NCBI RefSeq assembly: GCF_000814825.1
Contig: NZ_CP009302.1
Location: 124,001 to 188,000 of the forward strand
Source: Berryella intestinalis
GTDB taxonomy: Bacteria; Actinomycetota; Coriobacteriia; Coriobacteriales; Eggerthellaceae
DNA length: 64,000 nt
Direction of reading: 5' to 3'
Part shown: positions 51,736 through 60,442 of the stretch, piece after piece
Position numbering within the stretch: position 1 is the first letter of the stretch
Layout of the letters: the number at the start of each line of letters is the position of its first letter
The notes under the pieces: generated by a model
The model's input: the letters and a program-made list of their open reading frames with translations, nothing else
What the model was told of the DNA's origin: nothing
Databases searched by the model: none
Made by a program: the position numbers and the translations under genes

Positions 51736-53016
51736 CTAGACGGTTTCGAGCGCCTGGGCGAGGTCGGCTAGAAGATCGTCGGTTCCCTCGATGCCGCAGG
51801 ACAGGCGCACCAAGTCGGGCGTGATGCCGCAGGCTTCGAGCTCGGCATCGCTCATCTGGCGGTGCGTCGTGTTCGCGGGGTGCAGCACGCACGAGCGGGA
51901 GTCGGCCACGTGCGTTGCGATCGCGGCGATGCTCAGGGCGCTCATGAACTTCTCGGCTGCTTCCCGGCCGCCTTCGAATCCGAAGCTCACCACGCCGCAG
52001 CTGCCGTTGGGCAGGTACTTTTCCGCGAGCGCGTGATTCGGATCGCTGGGAAGCCCGCAGTAGCGCACGAAGCGGATCTTCGGATGCTGCTCGAGGAACT
52101 CGGCAACCGCCTGGCCGTTTTTGCAGTGCTGGGCCATGCGTACGTGCAGGCTTTCCAAGCTGGAGTTAAGAAACGACGCGTGCTGCGGCGACTGGATGCT
52201 GCCCAGGTCGCGCATCAGCTGCGCGGTGGCCTTCGTGATGAAGGCGCCGGCCAGCCCGAACCGCTCGGTGTACACGACGCCGTGGTAGCTTTCGTCGGGC
52301 TCGGTGAGGCCGGGGAACTTGTCGCGATGGGCGTTCCAGTCGAACTTCCCGGCATCGATCACGGCGCCGCCCACGGTGGAGGCGTGCCCGTCCATGTACT
52401 TGGTGGTCGAGTGGGTGACGATGTCGGCTCCCCACTCGATGGGGCGGCAGTTCACGGGCGTGGCGAACGTGTTGTCCACGATCAGCGGCACGCCGTGGGC
52501 GTGGGCGGCCTCGGCGAACAGCTCGATGTCGAGCACGTCGAGCGCCGGGTTCGCGATGGTCTCCCCGAATACGCACTTGGTGTTCTCTTGGAACGCAGCG
52601 TCAAGCTGCTCGCGCGTGCAGTGCGGGTCGACGAACGTCGCCGACACCCCCATGCGCGCCATGGTCACTTTGATCAGGTTGTACGTTCCGCCGTAGATAG
52701 CGCTGCTGGCGACGATGTGGTCTCCCGCTCCAGCGATGTTGAACAGGGCGAAGAAGTTGGCGGCCTGCCCCGAGCTGGTCAGCATTCCTGCCGAGCCGCC
52801 TTCGAGCTGGGTGATCTTGGCGGCCACGGCATCGTTGGTGGGGTTTGCCAGGCGCGTGTAGAAATACCCGGCCTCGGCCAGGTCGAACAGCTTGGCCATA
52901 TGCTCGGATGTGTCGTACTTCCAGGTGGTCGATTGGTACACGGGAACCTGGCGGGGCTGTCCGTTTTCGGGTTGGTATCCGCCCTGCACGCAGGTCGTCT
53001 CTATGCTTTGGCTCAT
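51736..53016 (-). CDS. metY: O-acetylhomoserine sulfhydrylase
   Basis: The protein has 426 residues. It is a Cys/Met-metabolism PLP enzyme: YFYTRLANPTNDAVAAKI, SSGQAANFFALFNI, SSAIYGGTYNLI, IVDNTFATPV, and the PLP lysine Lys206 in HSTTKYMDGH. It condenses O-acetylhomoserine with sulfide (or methanethiol) to give homocysteine or methionine. This agrees with the acetyl-type MetA at 2169. The start MSQSIET follows AGGAGA; the two Met codons upstream lack a ribosome site. TATAAT on the minus strand at 53050-53055 is a good -10. Confidence 0.93.
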   Translation of the reverse strand: MSQSIETTCVQGGYQPENGQPRQVPVYQSTTWKYDTSEHMAKLFDLAEAGYFYTRLANPTNDAVAAKITQLEGGSAGMLTSSGQAANFFALFNIAGAGDHIVASSAIYGGTYNLIKVTMARMGVSATFVDPHCTREQLDAAFQENTKCVFGETIANPALDVLDIELFAEAAHAHGVPLIVDNTFATPVNCRPIEWGADIVTHSTTKYMDGHASTVGGAVIDAGKFDWNAHRDKFPGLTEPDESYHGVVYTERFGLAGAFITKATAQLMRDLGSIQSPQHASFLNSSLESLHVRMAQHCKNGQAVAEFLEQHPKIRFVRYCGLPSDPNHALAEKYLPNGSCGVVSFGFEGGREAAEKFMSALSIAAIATHVADSRSCVLHPANTTHRQMSDAELEACGITPDLVRLSCGIEGTDDLLADLAQALETV

Positions 53017-53366
53017 GGGGTCTCCTGGTTTCATCGGATCTGACCGTTTCATTATAGGAACCGGCGCGCGCTTCGGCCTCTGCGAATAATCGCACGGCCG
53101 TTATCGTAATGGGAGAACGCGAAGGTCGGGGGTGGCTGGCCGCGGAAGGACCCGTCAGCGCGTATGCGGGGCTTTGCCCGGTTGCGGACCGGCGCGCGGC
53201 CTCCGGGCCGCCCCGTGAAAGGGCGGTTGCTTTCGGCAAGGTGCCGAATCGGTTGCGGGAACTTAACCTGTTGCCAAGGGATCGGCCTTTCAGGGGCCTG
53301 TGCGGCGGGCGAGTGGGCATAATCGGTCGCGTTATCCGAAATCCGACGATCTCCAAAGGAGCATCG
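53017..53366. other. Structured divergent region between metY and the flavodoxin-fold gene
   Basis: These 350 bases have no convincing gene. A minus-strand TATAAT (complement of 53050-53055) serves metY, and a plus-strand CATAAT (53318-53323) may serve the oxidoreductase. Between them lie several hairpins, including the perfect TTCGGCA-AGG-TGCCGAA (53232-53248) and a CCGCCC/GGGCGG stem just before it. They lie upstream of both proposed promoters, so a riboswitch role is not established. Confidence 0.45.
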
Positions 53367-53915
53367 ATGAACAACGTACTGATCGTTTGCGGTCATCCCG
53401 ACCTGCGTAATTCCGTGGCCAATAAAACCGTTCTCGAAGAGGCGCAGCGCCTCGTTGCAGGGGCCGTCCTCGACCCCGTCGCCGATTTGTACCCCGACGG
53501 CGCGATCGATGTGGCGGCCGAGCAGGAGAAGCTCTTGAAAGCCGACGTCGTCGTGCTCCAGTATCCGCTGTACTGGTACGGTATGCCCTCGGCTCTTCAG
53601 CGATGGCTGGAGGCGGTGTTCCAGCACGGCTTCTCGCACGGCCGCACGGGCGACAAGCTGCGGGGTAAGAAGCTGGTGGCGTCGTTTACCATGGCTGCCC
53701 CCGAATCCCAGTGCGAGGCGCAGGGGTTCACGCTCGATCAGCTGGTCGACACCCAGAAGCGCATCGCGCGCTATGCCGGCATGCAGTGGGCGGGATTTGT
53801 CGCCACGGGCGGCATCTTCCATCTTCCCGGAGGCGACGATGCCACGCTCGAGCAGGCCAAGGCCCTGGGAGCCGACCATGCGGCGCGCTTGGCGCGGTTG
53901 GTTGAGGCGCTGTAG
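53367..53915 (+). CDS. Flavodoxin-fold NAD(P)H:quinone oxidoreductase (KefF/MdaB-like)
   Basis: The protein has 182 residues; the ATG follows CAAAGGAG. The FMN-binding start NVLIVCGHPDLRNSVANKT and the hallmark VVLQYPLYWYGMPSALQRWLEAVF, then GFSHG, belong to the flavodoxin_2 family of two-electron quinone reductases and Kef ancillary proteins. It is cytoplasmic and probably reduces quinones or electrophiles. It stands alone and is divergent from metY, with no kef gene nearby. Confidence 0.88.
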   Translation: MNNVLIVCGHPDLRNSVANKTVLEEAQRLVAGAVLDPVADLYPDGAIDVAAEQEKLLKADVVVLQYPLYWYGMPSALQRWLEAVFQHGFSHGRTGDKLRGKKLVASFTMAAPESQCEAQGFTLDQLVDTQKRIARYAGMQWAGFVATGGIFHLPGGDDATLEQAKALGADHAARLARLVEAL

Positions 53916-54052
53916 CCTTTGTTTTCCCGTGCGCACGAACCGCGTCGGGCGATTGCGTCTCGGTTGTCCGGGACCGACGGGGTTTTGCCGCAGACGAGAG
54001 GGGCGCCTTCCCGCGTGAGCTCTGCGGGCTTCCCATGCACCTGCGGCAAAGC

Positions 54053-54131
54053 GCCCCGGCCCCTCCTTCAGGCGGAGGGACCGGGGCTGTAGGGAAGGGG
54101 CCGCCGGGGCCATGGGAAGAGGGCCCGGCGG
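54053..54131. terminator. Two tandem GC-rich hairpins between convergent genes
   Basis: The first (54053-54087) pairs GCCCCGG and CCCTCC with GGAGGG and CCGGGGC around one mismatch. The second (54101-54131) pairs CCGCCGGG with CCCGGCGG. They lie in the 264-base gap between the oxidoreductase and the flavoprotein and probably act as bidirectional transcript ends. T runs are absent. Confidence 0.55.
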
Positions 54132-54179
54132 TGGAAGGGCTGCCGTTTGCGGGCGGTCGGACCTTTGTCTTGCGGGCCC

Positions 54180-55829
54180 TTACTTCGAGCCCAGAGCCTG
54201 TCCCACCACGTAGCCTTGGGTGTAGTTGTGTCCCAGGTTGATCCCGTACACGGTGAGGGGGTAGTCGATGCCCCCGTAGAAGCCTCCCGACACGTTGCCG
54301 ATGGCGTAGAGCCCCTCGATGGCCTTTCCTTCGGGGGTGACGCACTGCAGGTCGTCGTTCACGCGCACGCCGCCCGAGGCGATGGAGCTCATGCGCACGT
54401 GGCGATGGGTGCCGTAGTAAGGCGGCGTGTCGATCTTCTTCAGGTACTTCGAGGGAAGCCCGAAGTCGACGTCCGAGCCGCCGTCGCACAGCTCGTTGAA
54501 GCGCTTGACCGTCTCGACGAACTTAGCGGTGTCGGTGACCTCGAGCTTCTTGGCGAGCTCTTCGAGGGTGTCGGCCTTGAACGTGCCGATGAAGCTCTCC
54601 AGAACGCCCTTGCGCTCGATCTTCTCTTCGGGCATCCAGTTCTTCAGCTCTTCGGGGTCGACCAGCTTGCCGGGGAACTCCGCTGCCTTGGTCATGTACT
54701 CGCTGTCGTAGACCTCGACGTAGTTGCCCTGGTCTTCCTCGCTTTGCAGGTAGCAGTTCATAAGCGACATCTCGGTGGTCTCGCGGCAGAAGCGCTCGCC
54801 GTTGAGCTTCATGCGCAGGAAGGGCATGTCGCACATCGATGCGGGGCCGGCGTCGAAGTCGTGCAGCATCTTGGTGTGCGCGATGTTCTCCATGCAGCCG
54901 CCCGCCCACACGACCATCTTCTGGCCGTCGCCGGTGCGCCCGGACTGCTTGGGGCCCATATGGCGCATGTCGGGCAGGTAGTAGTTCAGCATGTCGGTGT
55001 CGTTCTGGTAGTCACCGGTTGCCACGACCACGCCGTTTTTGGCGTTGAACTGGGTATAGGTCTTGCCGCTTTTAGCGAGGACCCCGGTTACCCTGCCGCT
55101 GTCGTCGACGACCAGCTGCTCGGCGGCGCAGCTGTAGAAGATCTCGACCCCGGCCTTCTCGGCCACGGTGCACAGGGCGATCATGCCGTCTCCCACGGTG
55201 TAGGGCTTGGGTCCGAAATACGAGGTGATGAACGACAGGTTGTAGCCGAACTTCGCCAGCATGGGCTTGTGCTGGAGGTTCCCCTGGTCGATGACCTGGG
55301 CCCCTCCCTCGGCGGAGCGCTCGATGACCCACTTCACGGCCTCGCCCGACTTCTCGGCCCACATCTGCAGGAGCTTGCGGTTGGGACGGTGCTGCGACTC
55401 GCGCATCATGAGGTCGATGAGGCTGGCGATGTCGGCCGGGTCGCTGTTTGCCAGGTCGATGCCCGAGCCCGAGTTGCCGTAGGCCGAGGCGGTGGGCTCT
55501 TTCTGGATCAGCGCGACCTTCGCGCCCTTCTCGGCGGCGGCCAGGGCGCAGGGCACGCCGGGCGCGCCGGCGCCGATCACGACCACGTCGTAGTCCTTGG
55601 TTTCCTTGATGTCGGTGATCGCCGCGGGCTTCTCGAAGAAGCTGGGAAGCCCGGTGCGGTCGTGTCCGGCTGCGGCGGTTTTCTCCGTCGAAGCGCCGCT
55701 CGAAGCGCTCTTCGATCCGCTGCCTGCGGATTTGGGACTGCATCCGGCCAACGCCCCGGCACCGGCGACGCCTGCGGCCGCGATGCCGCCGAACTTGAAT
55801 AAGTCGCGCCTGCTGATTCCCTCTGACAT
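54180..55829 (-). CDS. Tat-exported lipoprotein FAD-dependent reductase
   Basis: The protein has 549 residues; the start MSEGISRR follows GGAGGAACGC, whereas the open frame upstream has no ribosome site. The Tat motif SRRDLF (6-11) and lipobox LAGC with Cys30 are clear. The FAD segment is YDVVVIGAGAPGVPCALAAA. The C-terminal contact is IGNVSGGFYGGIDYP, with Phe-Tyr where the two complete paralogues have Arg-Phe or Arg-Tyr. It also lacks the WLG-AP signature, so it is the most divergent of the four flavoproteins here and may use another class of substrate. It is divergent from the LuxR gene at 56044. Confidence 0.86.
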   Translation of the reverse strand: MSEGISRRDLFKFGGIAAAGVAGAGALAGCSPKSAGSGSKSASSGASTEKTAAAGHDRTGLPSFFEKPAAITDIKETKDYDVVVIGAGAPGVPCALAAAEKGAKVALIQKEPTASAYGNSGSGIDLANSDPADIASLIDLMMRESQHRPNRKLLQMWAEKSGEAVKWVIERSAEGGAQVIDQGNLQHKPMLAKFGYNLSFITSYFGPKPYTVGDGMIALCTVAEKAGVEIFYSCAAEQLVVDDSGRVTGVLAKSGKTYTQFNAKNGVVVATGDYQNDTDMLNYYLPDMRHMGPKQSGRTGDGQKMVVWAGGCMENIAHTKMLHDFDAGPASMCDMPFLRMKLNGERFCRETTEMSLMNCYLQSEEDQGNYVEVYDSEYMTKAAEFPGKLVDPEELKNWMPEEKIERKGVLESFIGTFKADTLEELAKKLEVTDTAKFVETVKRFNELCDGGSDVDFGLPSKYLKKIDTPPYYGTHRHVRMSSIASGGVRVNDDLQCVTPEGKAIEGLYAIGNVSGGFYGGIDYPLTVYGINLGHNYTQGYVVGQALGSK

Positions 55830-55954
55830 GCTGCGTTCCTCCTTCGGATGCCCGGCTACTTCCTCCCCTTCGCCGGGCGCTTGGTGGGAAAACCATACGG
55901 CGCCGGTTCGCGATCGTCTTTCCCCCACGCGGGTTTTCAGGGGGGTATTTGCAT

Positions 55955-55976
55955 CACCCCATGGCAATCACCCCCT
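55955..55976. repeat. Direct repeat in the flavoprotein-LuxR divergent region
   Basis: ATCACCCC occurs at 55955-55962 and 55969-55976, 14 bases apart start to start. The first copy also forms an inverted repeat with the GGGGT upstream of it. It is a candidate regulator site. Confidence 0.4.
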
Positions 55977-56043
55977 CCCGACGTGCGCGAACGCTTACGA
56001 AAAAGTACAATGGTTCGGGCAAGGGCGAAGGGGGAGCGGTTCG

Positions 56044-57528
56044 ATGGGCAAGCATATGGCGGAGGTTTTGGATCCGGATCTGCTGATCTCGCTCCCCTCA
56101 TCGGAAGGCGCGCGCCTTCCGGGAAGCCGCCTGTTCGATAGGATTCCCTACGTGCCTCTGGCGTTCGTGGGGCTTGGTCTGTATCGGGCGTGGATCGAGC
56201 TCGTGTTCGTCGGCTCGTTCGTGAAGTTCCCGTTCGAAGCGTTCGCGGGACACGATGTGTACGACTTCGCCATGATCGTCGTGCTTATTTTGGGGGCCGT
56301 GTTTCACCGTGCGCTCGAGCCGCTTATCGAACGCGGCGCCGCGTTCGCGGCGACGGCGGCGACCATGGTGTCGAGCACCTGTTTGGCGTGGCTGAGCGTA
56401 GCGGCCCCGTCGCTTGCCGCGTCGGTCGCCTTTCCGGCTACGGTGCTGGGCGGCATCGGAACGGCTTTCATCATCCTTCTTTGGTCCGAGCTGTACGGGT
56501 GCCTCAGCCCGTTTCGCGTGGGCCTGTACTACTGCGCGTCCATCATCGTGGCGGCCTTCGTCATCTATTTCTGCCGTGGCCTGGCCTATCCGTGGCTGTT
56601 CGGCACATCGGCCCTGCTTCCGCTGATATCGCTGGTGCTGCTGGCGATCGGGTCCATGTCGCTTACGCCGGACGAGCGCAACCACGTGTCGCCGCGCTCG
56701 TTCTCGTTTCCCTGGAAGCCGACCCTGCTCATGGCGGTGTACGCGTTCGCGTTCAGCCTGCGCGAGCAAAGCCAGTACGCAAGCTCGTTCGGGCCCCATT
56801 CGGCGTTCGGGACGCTGTTCATGGGCGTCCTCCTGTTCGTCATGATCCATCGGCAGGGGAGAGACTTCCAGTTCGCCACGCTGTACCGCTTCGCGCTTCC
56901 GCTCATGACCGGTGCGTTTCTGGTGCTACCCGCGTTCGGCTGGTTCAATACCCAGGTGTCCGATTTCTGCGCGATGGCAAGCTATACGGCGTTTTCCGTG
57001 CTCATCATGATGCTCATGGCCTCGATGTCGTACCGCTACGGCATCTCGGCGCTGTGGCTGTTCGGCATCGAGCGCGGCGTGCGGGCGGCGGTGTCGCTCG
57101 TCGGGCGCCAGGCTTCGGAGGGCATCATGTCGCTTAGTGGCGGATCCGATGCGTACGGCCTGGTGATCGGCTCTATCACCGTGGCGATGGTGGTGGTGGG
57201 TACGGTGCTGTTCATGAGCGAGAAGGACTTCTTCGCACGGTGGGGCGTGTCGTTCAAAGACGACGAGCCCGAGCCCGACGAGTCGGCCGACCATCTGGAA
57301 GAACGCGCCCGTTCGGAAGAGATCGCCCAGCGCTACGGCCTGTCGCCCCGCGAAGTCGAGGTGGCCCAGCTCTTGGCGGTGGGAAAGACCGGCCCCCAGG
57401 TGCAAAGCGAGCTTTTCATCTCGAAAGACACGGTGAAGACGCATGTCAAGCACATCTATCGGAAAATGGGGATCCATTCCCGCGACGAGCTGATCGAACG
57501 CTGGTCGGACGGCGCGCCCATCGGGTGA
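56044..57528 (+). CDS. Membrane-bound LuxR-family transcriptional regulator
   Basis: The protein has 494 residues; the ATG follows AAGGGGGAGC. About twelve hydrophobic helices (residues 30-400) precede the GerE domain: LSPREVEVAQLLAVGKT, then ISKDTVKTHVKHIYRKMGIH. A TACAAT at 56006-56011 is a likely -10. It is divergent from the flavoprotein at 54180, repeating the sensor-reductase pairing seen elsewhere in the window. The ligand is unknown. Confidence 0.84.
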   Translation: MGKHMAEVLDPDLLISLPSSEGARLPGSRLFDRIPYVPLAFVGLGLYRAWIELVFVGSFVKFPFEAFAGHDVYDFAMIVVLILGAVFHRALEPLIERGAAFAATAATMVSSTCLAWLSVAAPSLAASVAFPATVLGGIGTAFIILLWSELYGCLSPFRVGLYYCASIIVAAFVIYFCRGLAYPWLFGTSALLPLISLVLLAIGSMSLTPDERNHVSPRSFSFPWKPTLLMAVYAFAFSLREQSQYASSFGPHSAFGTLFMGVLLFVMIHRQGRDFQFATLYRFALPLMTGAFLVLPAFGWFNTQVSDFCAMASYTAFSVLIMMLMASMSYRYGISALWLFGIERGVRAAVSLVGRQASEGIMSLSGGSDAYGLVIGSITVAMVVVGTVLFMSEKDFFARWGVSFKDDEPEPDESADHLEERARSEEIAQRYGLSPREVEVAQLLAVGKTGPQVQSELFISKDTVKTHVKHIYRKMGIHSRDELIERWSDGAPIG

Positions 57529-57615
57529 ATCGCCGCCTTGCCAAGCTCGGTTTGCTGGTAGACTGCGGGTAAAACCGCGCGGGCGGTACGCCCGCCGCAC
57601 GACGAAAGGCTTTCC

Positions 57616-58170
57616 ATGGTTCTCTCCGATCGCGACATCAAAGCCGAGATCGCCGCCGGGCGCATCGGCATCGATCCGCTCGTTCCCGAAAACATCCAGC
57701 CGGCATCGGTCGATGTGCGCCTGGGTTCGAACTTCCGCATCTTCCGCAACTCGTCCCATGCGTTCATCGACCCCCTTACCGATCAGCCCGGCCTGACCGA
57801 GGAGATCGAAGTCGAAGAGGGAGGGACGTTCATCCTCCAGCCGGGGCAGTTCGCCTTGGGCACGACGTTCGAGTGCGTTTCCGTACCCGACGATATCCTG
57901 GGAAAACTCGAGGGGAAAAGCTCGCTTGGACGCATGGGGCTCATGATCCATTCCACCGCCGGCTACGTCGACCCCGGTTGGGTGGGCGAGATCACGCTCG
58001 AGCTCTCCAACGTGGCGACGCTGCCCATCGTCCTGCATCCCGGGATGCGCATCGGGCAGATGTCGTTCGAGCGCATGAGTTCGCCGGTCGAGCGCCCGTA
58101 TGGGAGCGAGGGGCTGGGAAGTCACTATCAGGGCCAGCGCGGCGCGTCTCCCGCTCATAAACTGTCCTAA
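57616..58170 (+). CDS. dcd: dCTP deaminase, probably bifunctional with dUTPase
   Basis: The protein has 184 residues. [11 protein letters not shown] at the start, the nucleotide-binding [23 protein letters not shown], and ITLELSN with its catalytic Glu define dCTP deaminase. The tail [13 protein letters not shown] resembles the mycobacterial enzyme, which both deaminates dCTP and cleaves dUTP to dUMP. The bifunctional activity is by analogy. It provides dUMP for thymidylate synthesis in the cytoplasm. Neighbours are unrelated. Confidence 0.92.
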   Translation: MVLSDRDIKAEIAAGRIGIDPLVPENIQPASVDVRLGSNFRIFRNSSHAFIDPLTDQPGLTEEIEVEEGGTFILQPGQFALGTTFECVSVPDDILGKLEGKSSLGRMGLMIHSTAGYVDPGWVGEITLELSNVATLPIVLHPGMRIGQMSFERMSSPVERPYGSEGLGSHYQGQRGASPAHKLS

Positions 58171-58334
58171 GAATTGAGGCCCGCCCGTCTCGGGAGCCGC
58201 TCGGGGTGGGCGAGTGCGCTTGCGATCCCCATCCTGGGTCGGCCTTGCCCGTGCGGCCGCGTGAACCGAGCGGACGCGCGGAGGGCTTTTTCAAGGGCAA
58301 GGAAACCGTTCGTTGTCCGAGTTCTAGAGACTTT

Positions 58335-58363
58335 TTGATCCGCTTCGCATAAGGCCGTACCAT
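58335..58363 (+). promoter_or_regulatory. Candidate promoter of the MFS-CBS gene
   Basis: TTGATC (58335-58340) and TACCAT (58358-58363) are 17 bp apart. Transcription would begin right at the hairpin at 58370. Confidence 0.4.
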
Positions 58364-58369
58364 AGGACG

Positions 58370-58401
58370 GCTGCGCTCGCATCGGGCGCAGCTCGTTTTT
58401 T
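58370..58401 (+). terminator. Terminator-like hairpin in the MFS-CBS leader
   Basis: A 7-bp stem (GCTGCGC with GCGCAGC) and 9-base loop are followed by TCGTTTTTT. It ends 17 bases before the start codon and just before the GGAGGGG ribosome site, so it may be a leader attenuator or a terminator of upstream transcription. Confidence 0.6.
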
Positions 58402-58417
58402 GTTTCGGAGGGGTGCG

Positions 58418-60439
58418 ATGTTCGGACTTGATAGAAGACAATCGGTGATGCTGACCGTTTTGCTGGCCGGCGCTTTCCTGGTGGTGCTGAACGCCACTAT
58501 GATCTCGCCCGCTTTGCCGGCGATCATGGCGCAGATGGGCGTTCCCGCTACCACGGCTCAGTGGCTTGCGAGCGGATACGCGCTCATCGAGGCCGCCATC
58601 ATTCCCCTGAACGCGTTCCTCATCGGGCGTTTCTCTACGCGCAAGCTGTTCATCGGCGGAATGGGCCTGTTTTCGGTGGGTGCGTTGGTGGCGGGGACCT
58701 CCCCGGTGTTTCCCGTGCTGCTTGCGGGGCGCCTCCTGCAGGCCGCCGGCACGGGCATCGTGATGCCCATGGTGATGACGCTCATCGTGACGATGATCCC
58801 GCGCGAGCGCCGTGGGAGCGCCATGGGGATGATGGGTCTGATCATCAGTTTCGCTCCGGCCATCGGGCCCTCGCTTTCGGGCGTGCTGGTCGATACCGCG
58901 GGATGGCATTCCCTGTTCCTGGTGTCGGCCGCGCTGGGTGCCTGCCTGGTGGCCGCGTCGTTCTTCGTTTTGGAGAACCGCGACGGGTTCGAGCGGTCCG
59001 ACCTCGACCTTCCCAGTGTCCCGCTTCTGTTGGCGGGCATCCTCAGCTTGCTTTACGGCGTCGCGACGTCCACGTCGGCGCAGAACAAGGTTGAGCCGAT
59101 CGCCCTCATCGTCCTCGGCGCGGCGCTTCTCGCGTTTTTCGCCTGGAGGCAGACCAGGCTGGAACACCCCCTTTTGCGCGTCCAGGTTCTGAGGACGCGG
59201 CGCTTCCGCACGGCCGTTTTGCTGATGGCCCTTCTCCAGGCGACTCTCATAGGATCGGAGATCGCGCTTCCCCTGTTCGTTCAGCAGGCTTTGGGTCAGT
59301 CTGCGACCGTCTCGGGGCTGCTGATGCTGCCCGGCGCGGTTCTGGGCGCGCTGAGCGGGTTTTTCGCCGGAGGGCTGTTCGACCGCATCGGGATCCGCAA
59401 GCCGGTGCTGGTGGGAGCCGCCGGCCTGGCCATCGGGGCGGCCGGCGTGCTCTCGTTCTCGATGACCATTCCCATCTGGCAGGTCGCGGTGGTCTACACC
59501 CTCATCTTCATCGGCATCCAGTTTTTGGCCACCCCGCTTAACACCTGGGGCATCAACGCGCTTTCTCCCGCCGAGATCCCCCATGGCAACGCGCTGTCGG
59601 CCACGACGGGGCAGATCGGCTCGTCGGTGGGCACGGCGTTTATGTCCAGCCTCGTGGCGCTGGGCTCCGTGTTCGTCGTCCAGGGGGCGACCGCCGCCGA
59701 AACCACGTTCGCCGGGGTCCATATCGCCTTCACCGGCATGGCGGTGATGTTGCTGCTGATCGTGGGTGGAATCGTGTCGTTTGTGCGCCTCACCGATGCG
59801 GAGAAGCGCGCTGAAGACGAGGCCCGCGCGGTTGCGGCGGTCGCGCCTGCGGGCGTGGCGGGCGTCGATCGCGGATGGGTGGTGGCCGACATCATGAATG
59901 CGAAACCCCAGACGGTGCGCGAGGGGGCGACGGTGGGCGACGCCATCCAGGCCATGCGCGTCGCAGAGACCGTGGGCGTTCCCGTGGTGGATGGCGAGGG
60001 CCGACCGGTGGGCTACATCTCCGACGGCGACGTGCTGCGCTACCTTGCGCGGATGAGCGGGTCGTACTCGGACGGCATGAGTCTGTACCGTATCATGGAC
60101 AACGAGGGCTTCTCCGAGCGCCTCAAGGCGCTTCTGGCGCTGGATGTGAGCCGCCTTGCCAGCACGCGCATCCTTTCGGTCGATGCCGACGTCGACATCG
60201 AGGAGGGGTATCGCCGTCTGGCATCGAAGCGCGTGAAGAAGCTCATCGTCACCCATAACGGCCGCCTGGTGGGGACTTTCTCCCGCCGCAACGTGCTGAA
60301 CTCCCTGCGCGTCGTCGAGCGGGCGATGCAGTCCGGCGCCTCCGATCCCGAGGCCCGCGAACGGATCGCGGCCGAGATACTGCGGGCCGACAGGCTCGTC
60401 GCCCGAGAGCGCGAGGAGTCGCAAGCGAAGGAAGGCTAG
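58418..60439 (+). CDS. MFS transporter (DHA2-like) fused to a CBS-domain pair
   Basis: The protein has 673 residues. Residues 1-460 are a 14-helix-type drug:H+ antiporter (GRLLQAAGTGIVMPMVMTLI is the DHA2 motif). From about residue 487 two CBS domains follow: VVADIMNAKPQTVREGATVGDAIQ, VGVPVVDGEGRPVGYISDGDVLR, and a second ending KLIVTHNGRLVGTFSRRNVL. CBS pairs bind adenine nucleotides and are known in chloride channels and MgtE but are uncommon on MFS proteins. ATP/AMP or ionic state may thus gate transport. The start follows GGAGGGG. A Na+/H+ antiporter begins four bases after its stop, so they are one operon. Confidence 0.87.
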   Translation: MFGLDRRQSVMLTVLLAGAFLVVLNATMISPALPAIMAQMGVPATTAQWLASGYALIEAAIIPLNAFLIGRFSTRKLFIGGMGLFSVGALVAGTSPVFPVLLAGRLLQAAGTGIVMPMVMTLIVTMIPRERRGSAMGMMGLIISFAPAIGPSLSGVLVDTAGWHSLFLVSAALGACLVAASFFVLENRDGFERSDLDLPSVPLLLAGILSLLYGVATSTSAQNKVEPIALIVLGAALLAFFAWRQTRLEHPLLRVQVLRTRRFRTAVLLMALLQATLIGSEIALPLFVQQALGQSATVSGLLMLPGAVLGALSGFFAGGLFDRIGIRKPVLVGAAGLAIGAAGVLSFSMTIPIWQVAVVYTLIFIGIQFLATPLNTWGINALSPAEIPHGNALSATTGQIGSSVGTAFMSSLVALGSVFVVQGATAAETTFAGVHIAFTGMAVMLLLIVGGIVSFVRLTDAEKRAEDEARAVAAVAPAGVAGVDRGWVVADIMNAKPQTVREGATVGDAIQAMRVAETVGVPVVDGEGRPVGYISDGDVLRYLARMSGSYSDGMSLYRIMDNEGFSERLKALLALDVSRLASTRILSVDADVDIEEGYRRLASKRVKKLIVTHNGRLVGTFSRRNVLNSLRVVERAMQSGASDPEARERIAAEILRADRLVAREREESQAKEG

Positions 60440-60442
60440 CCC

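Noticed and set aside
53180-53330. SAM riboswitch upstream of metY
   Set aside because: The conserved cores of SAM-I and SAM-IV could not be matched, and the segment lies upstream of the best metY -10, outside its transcript.
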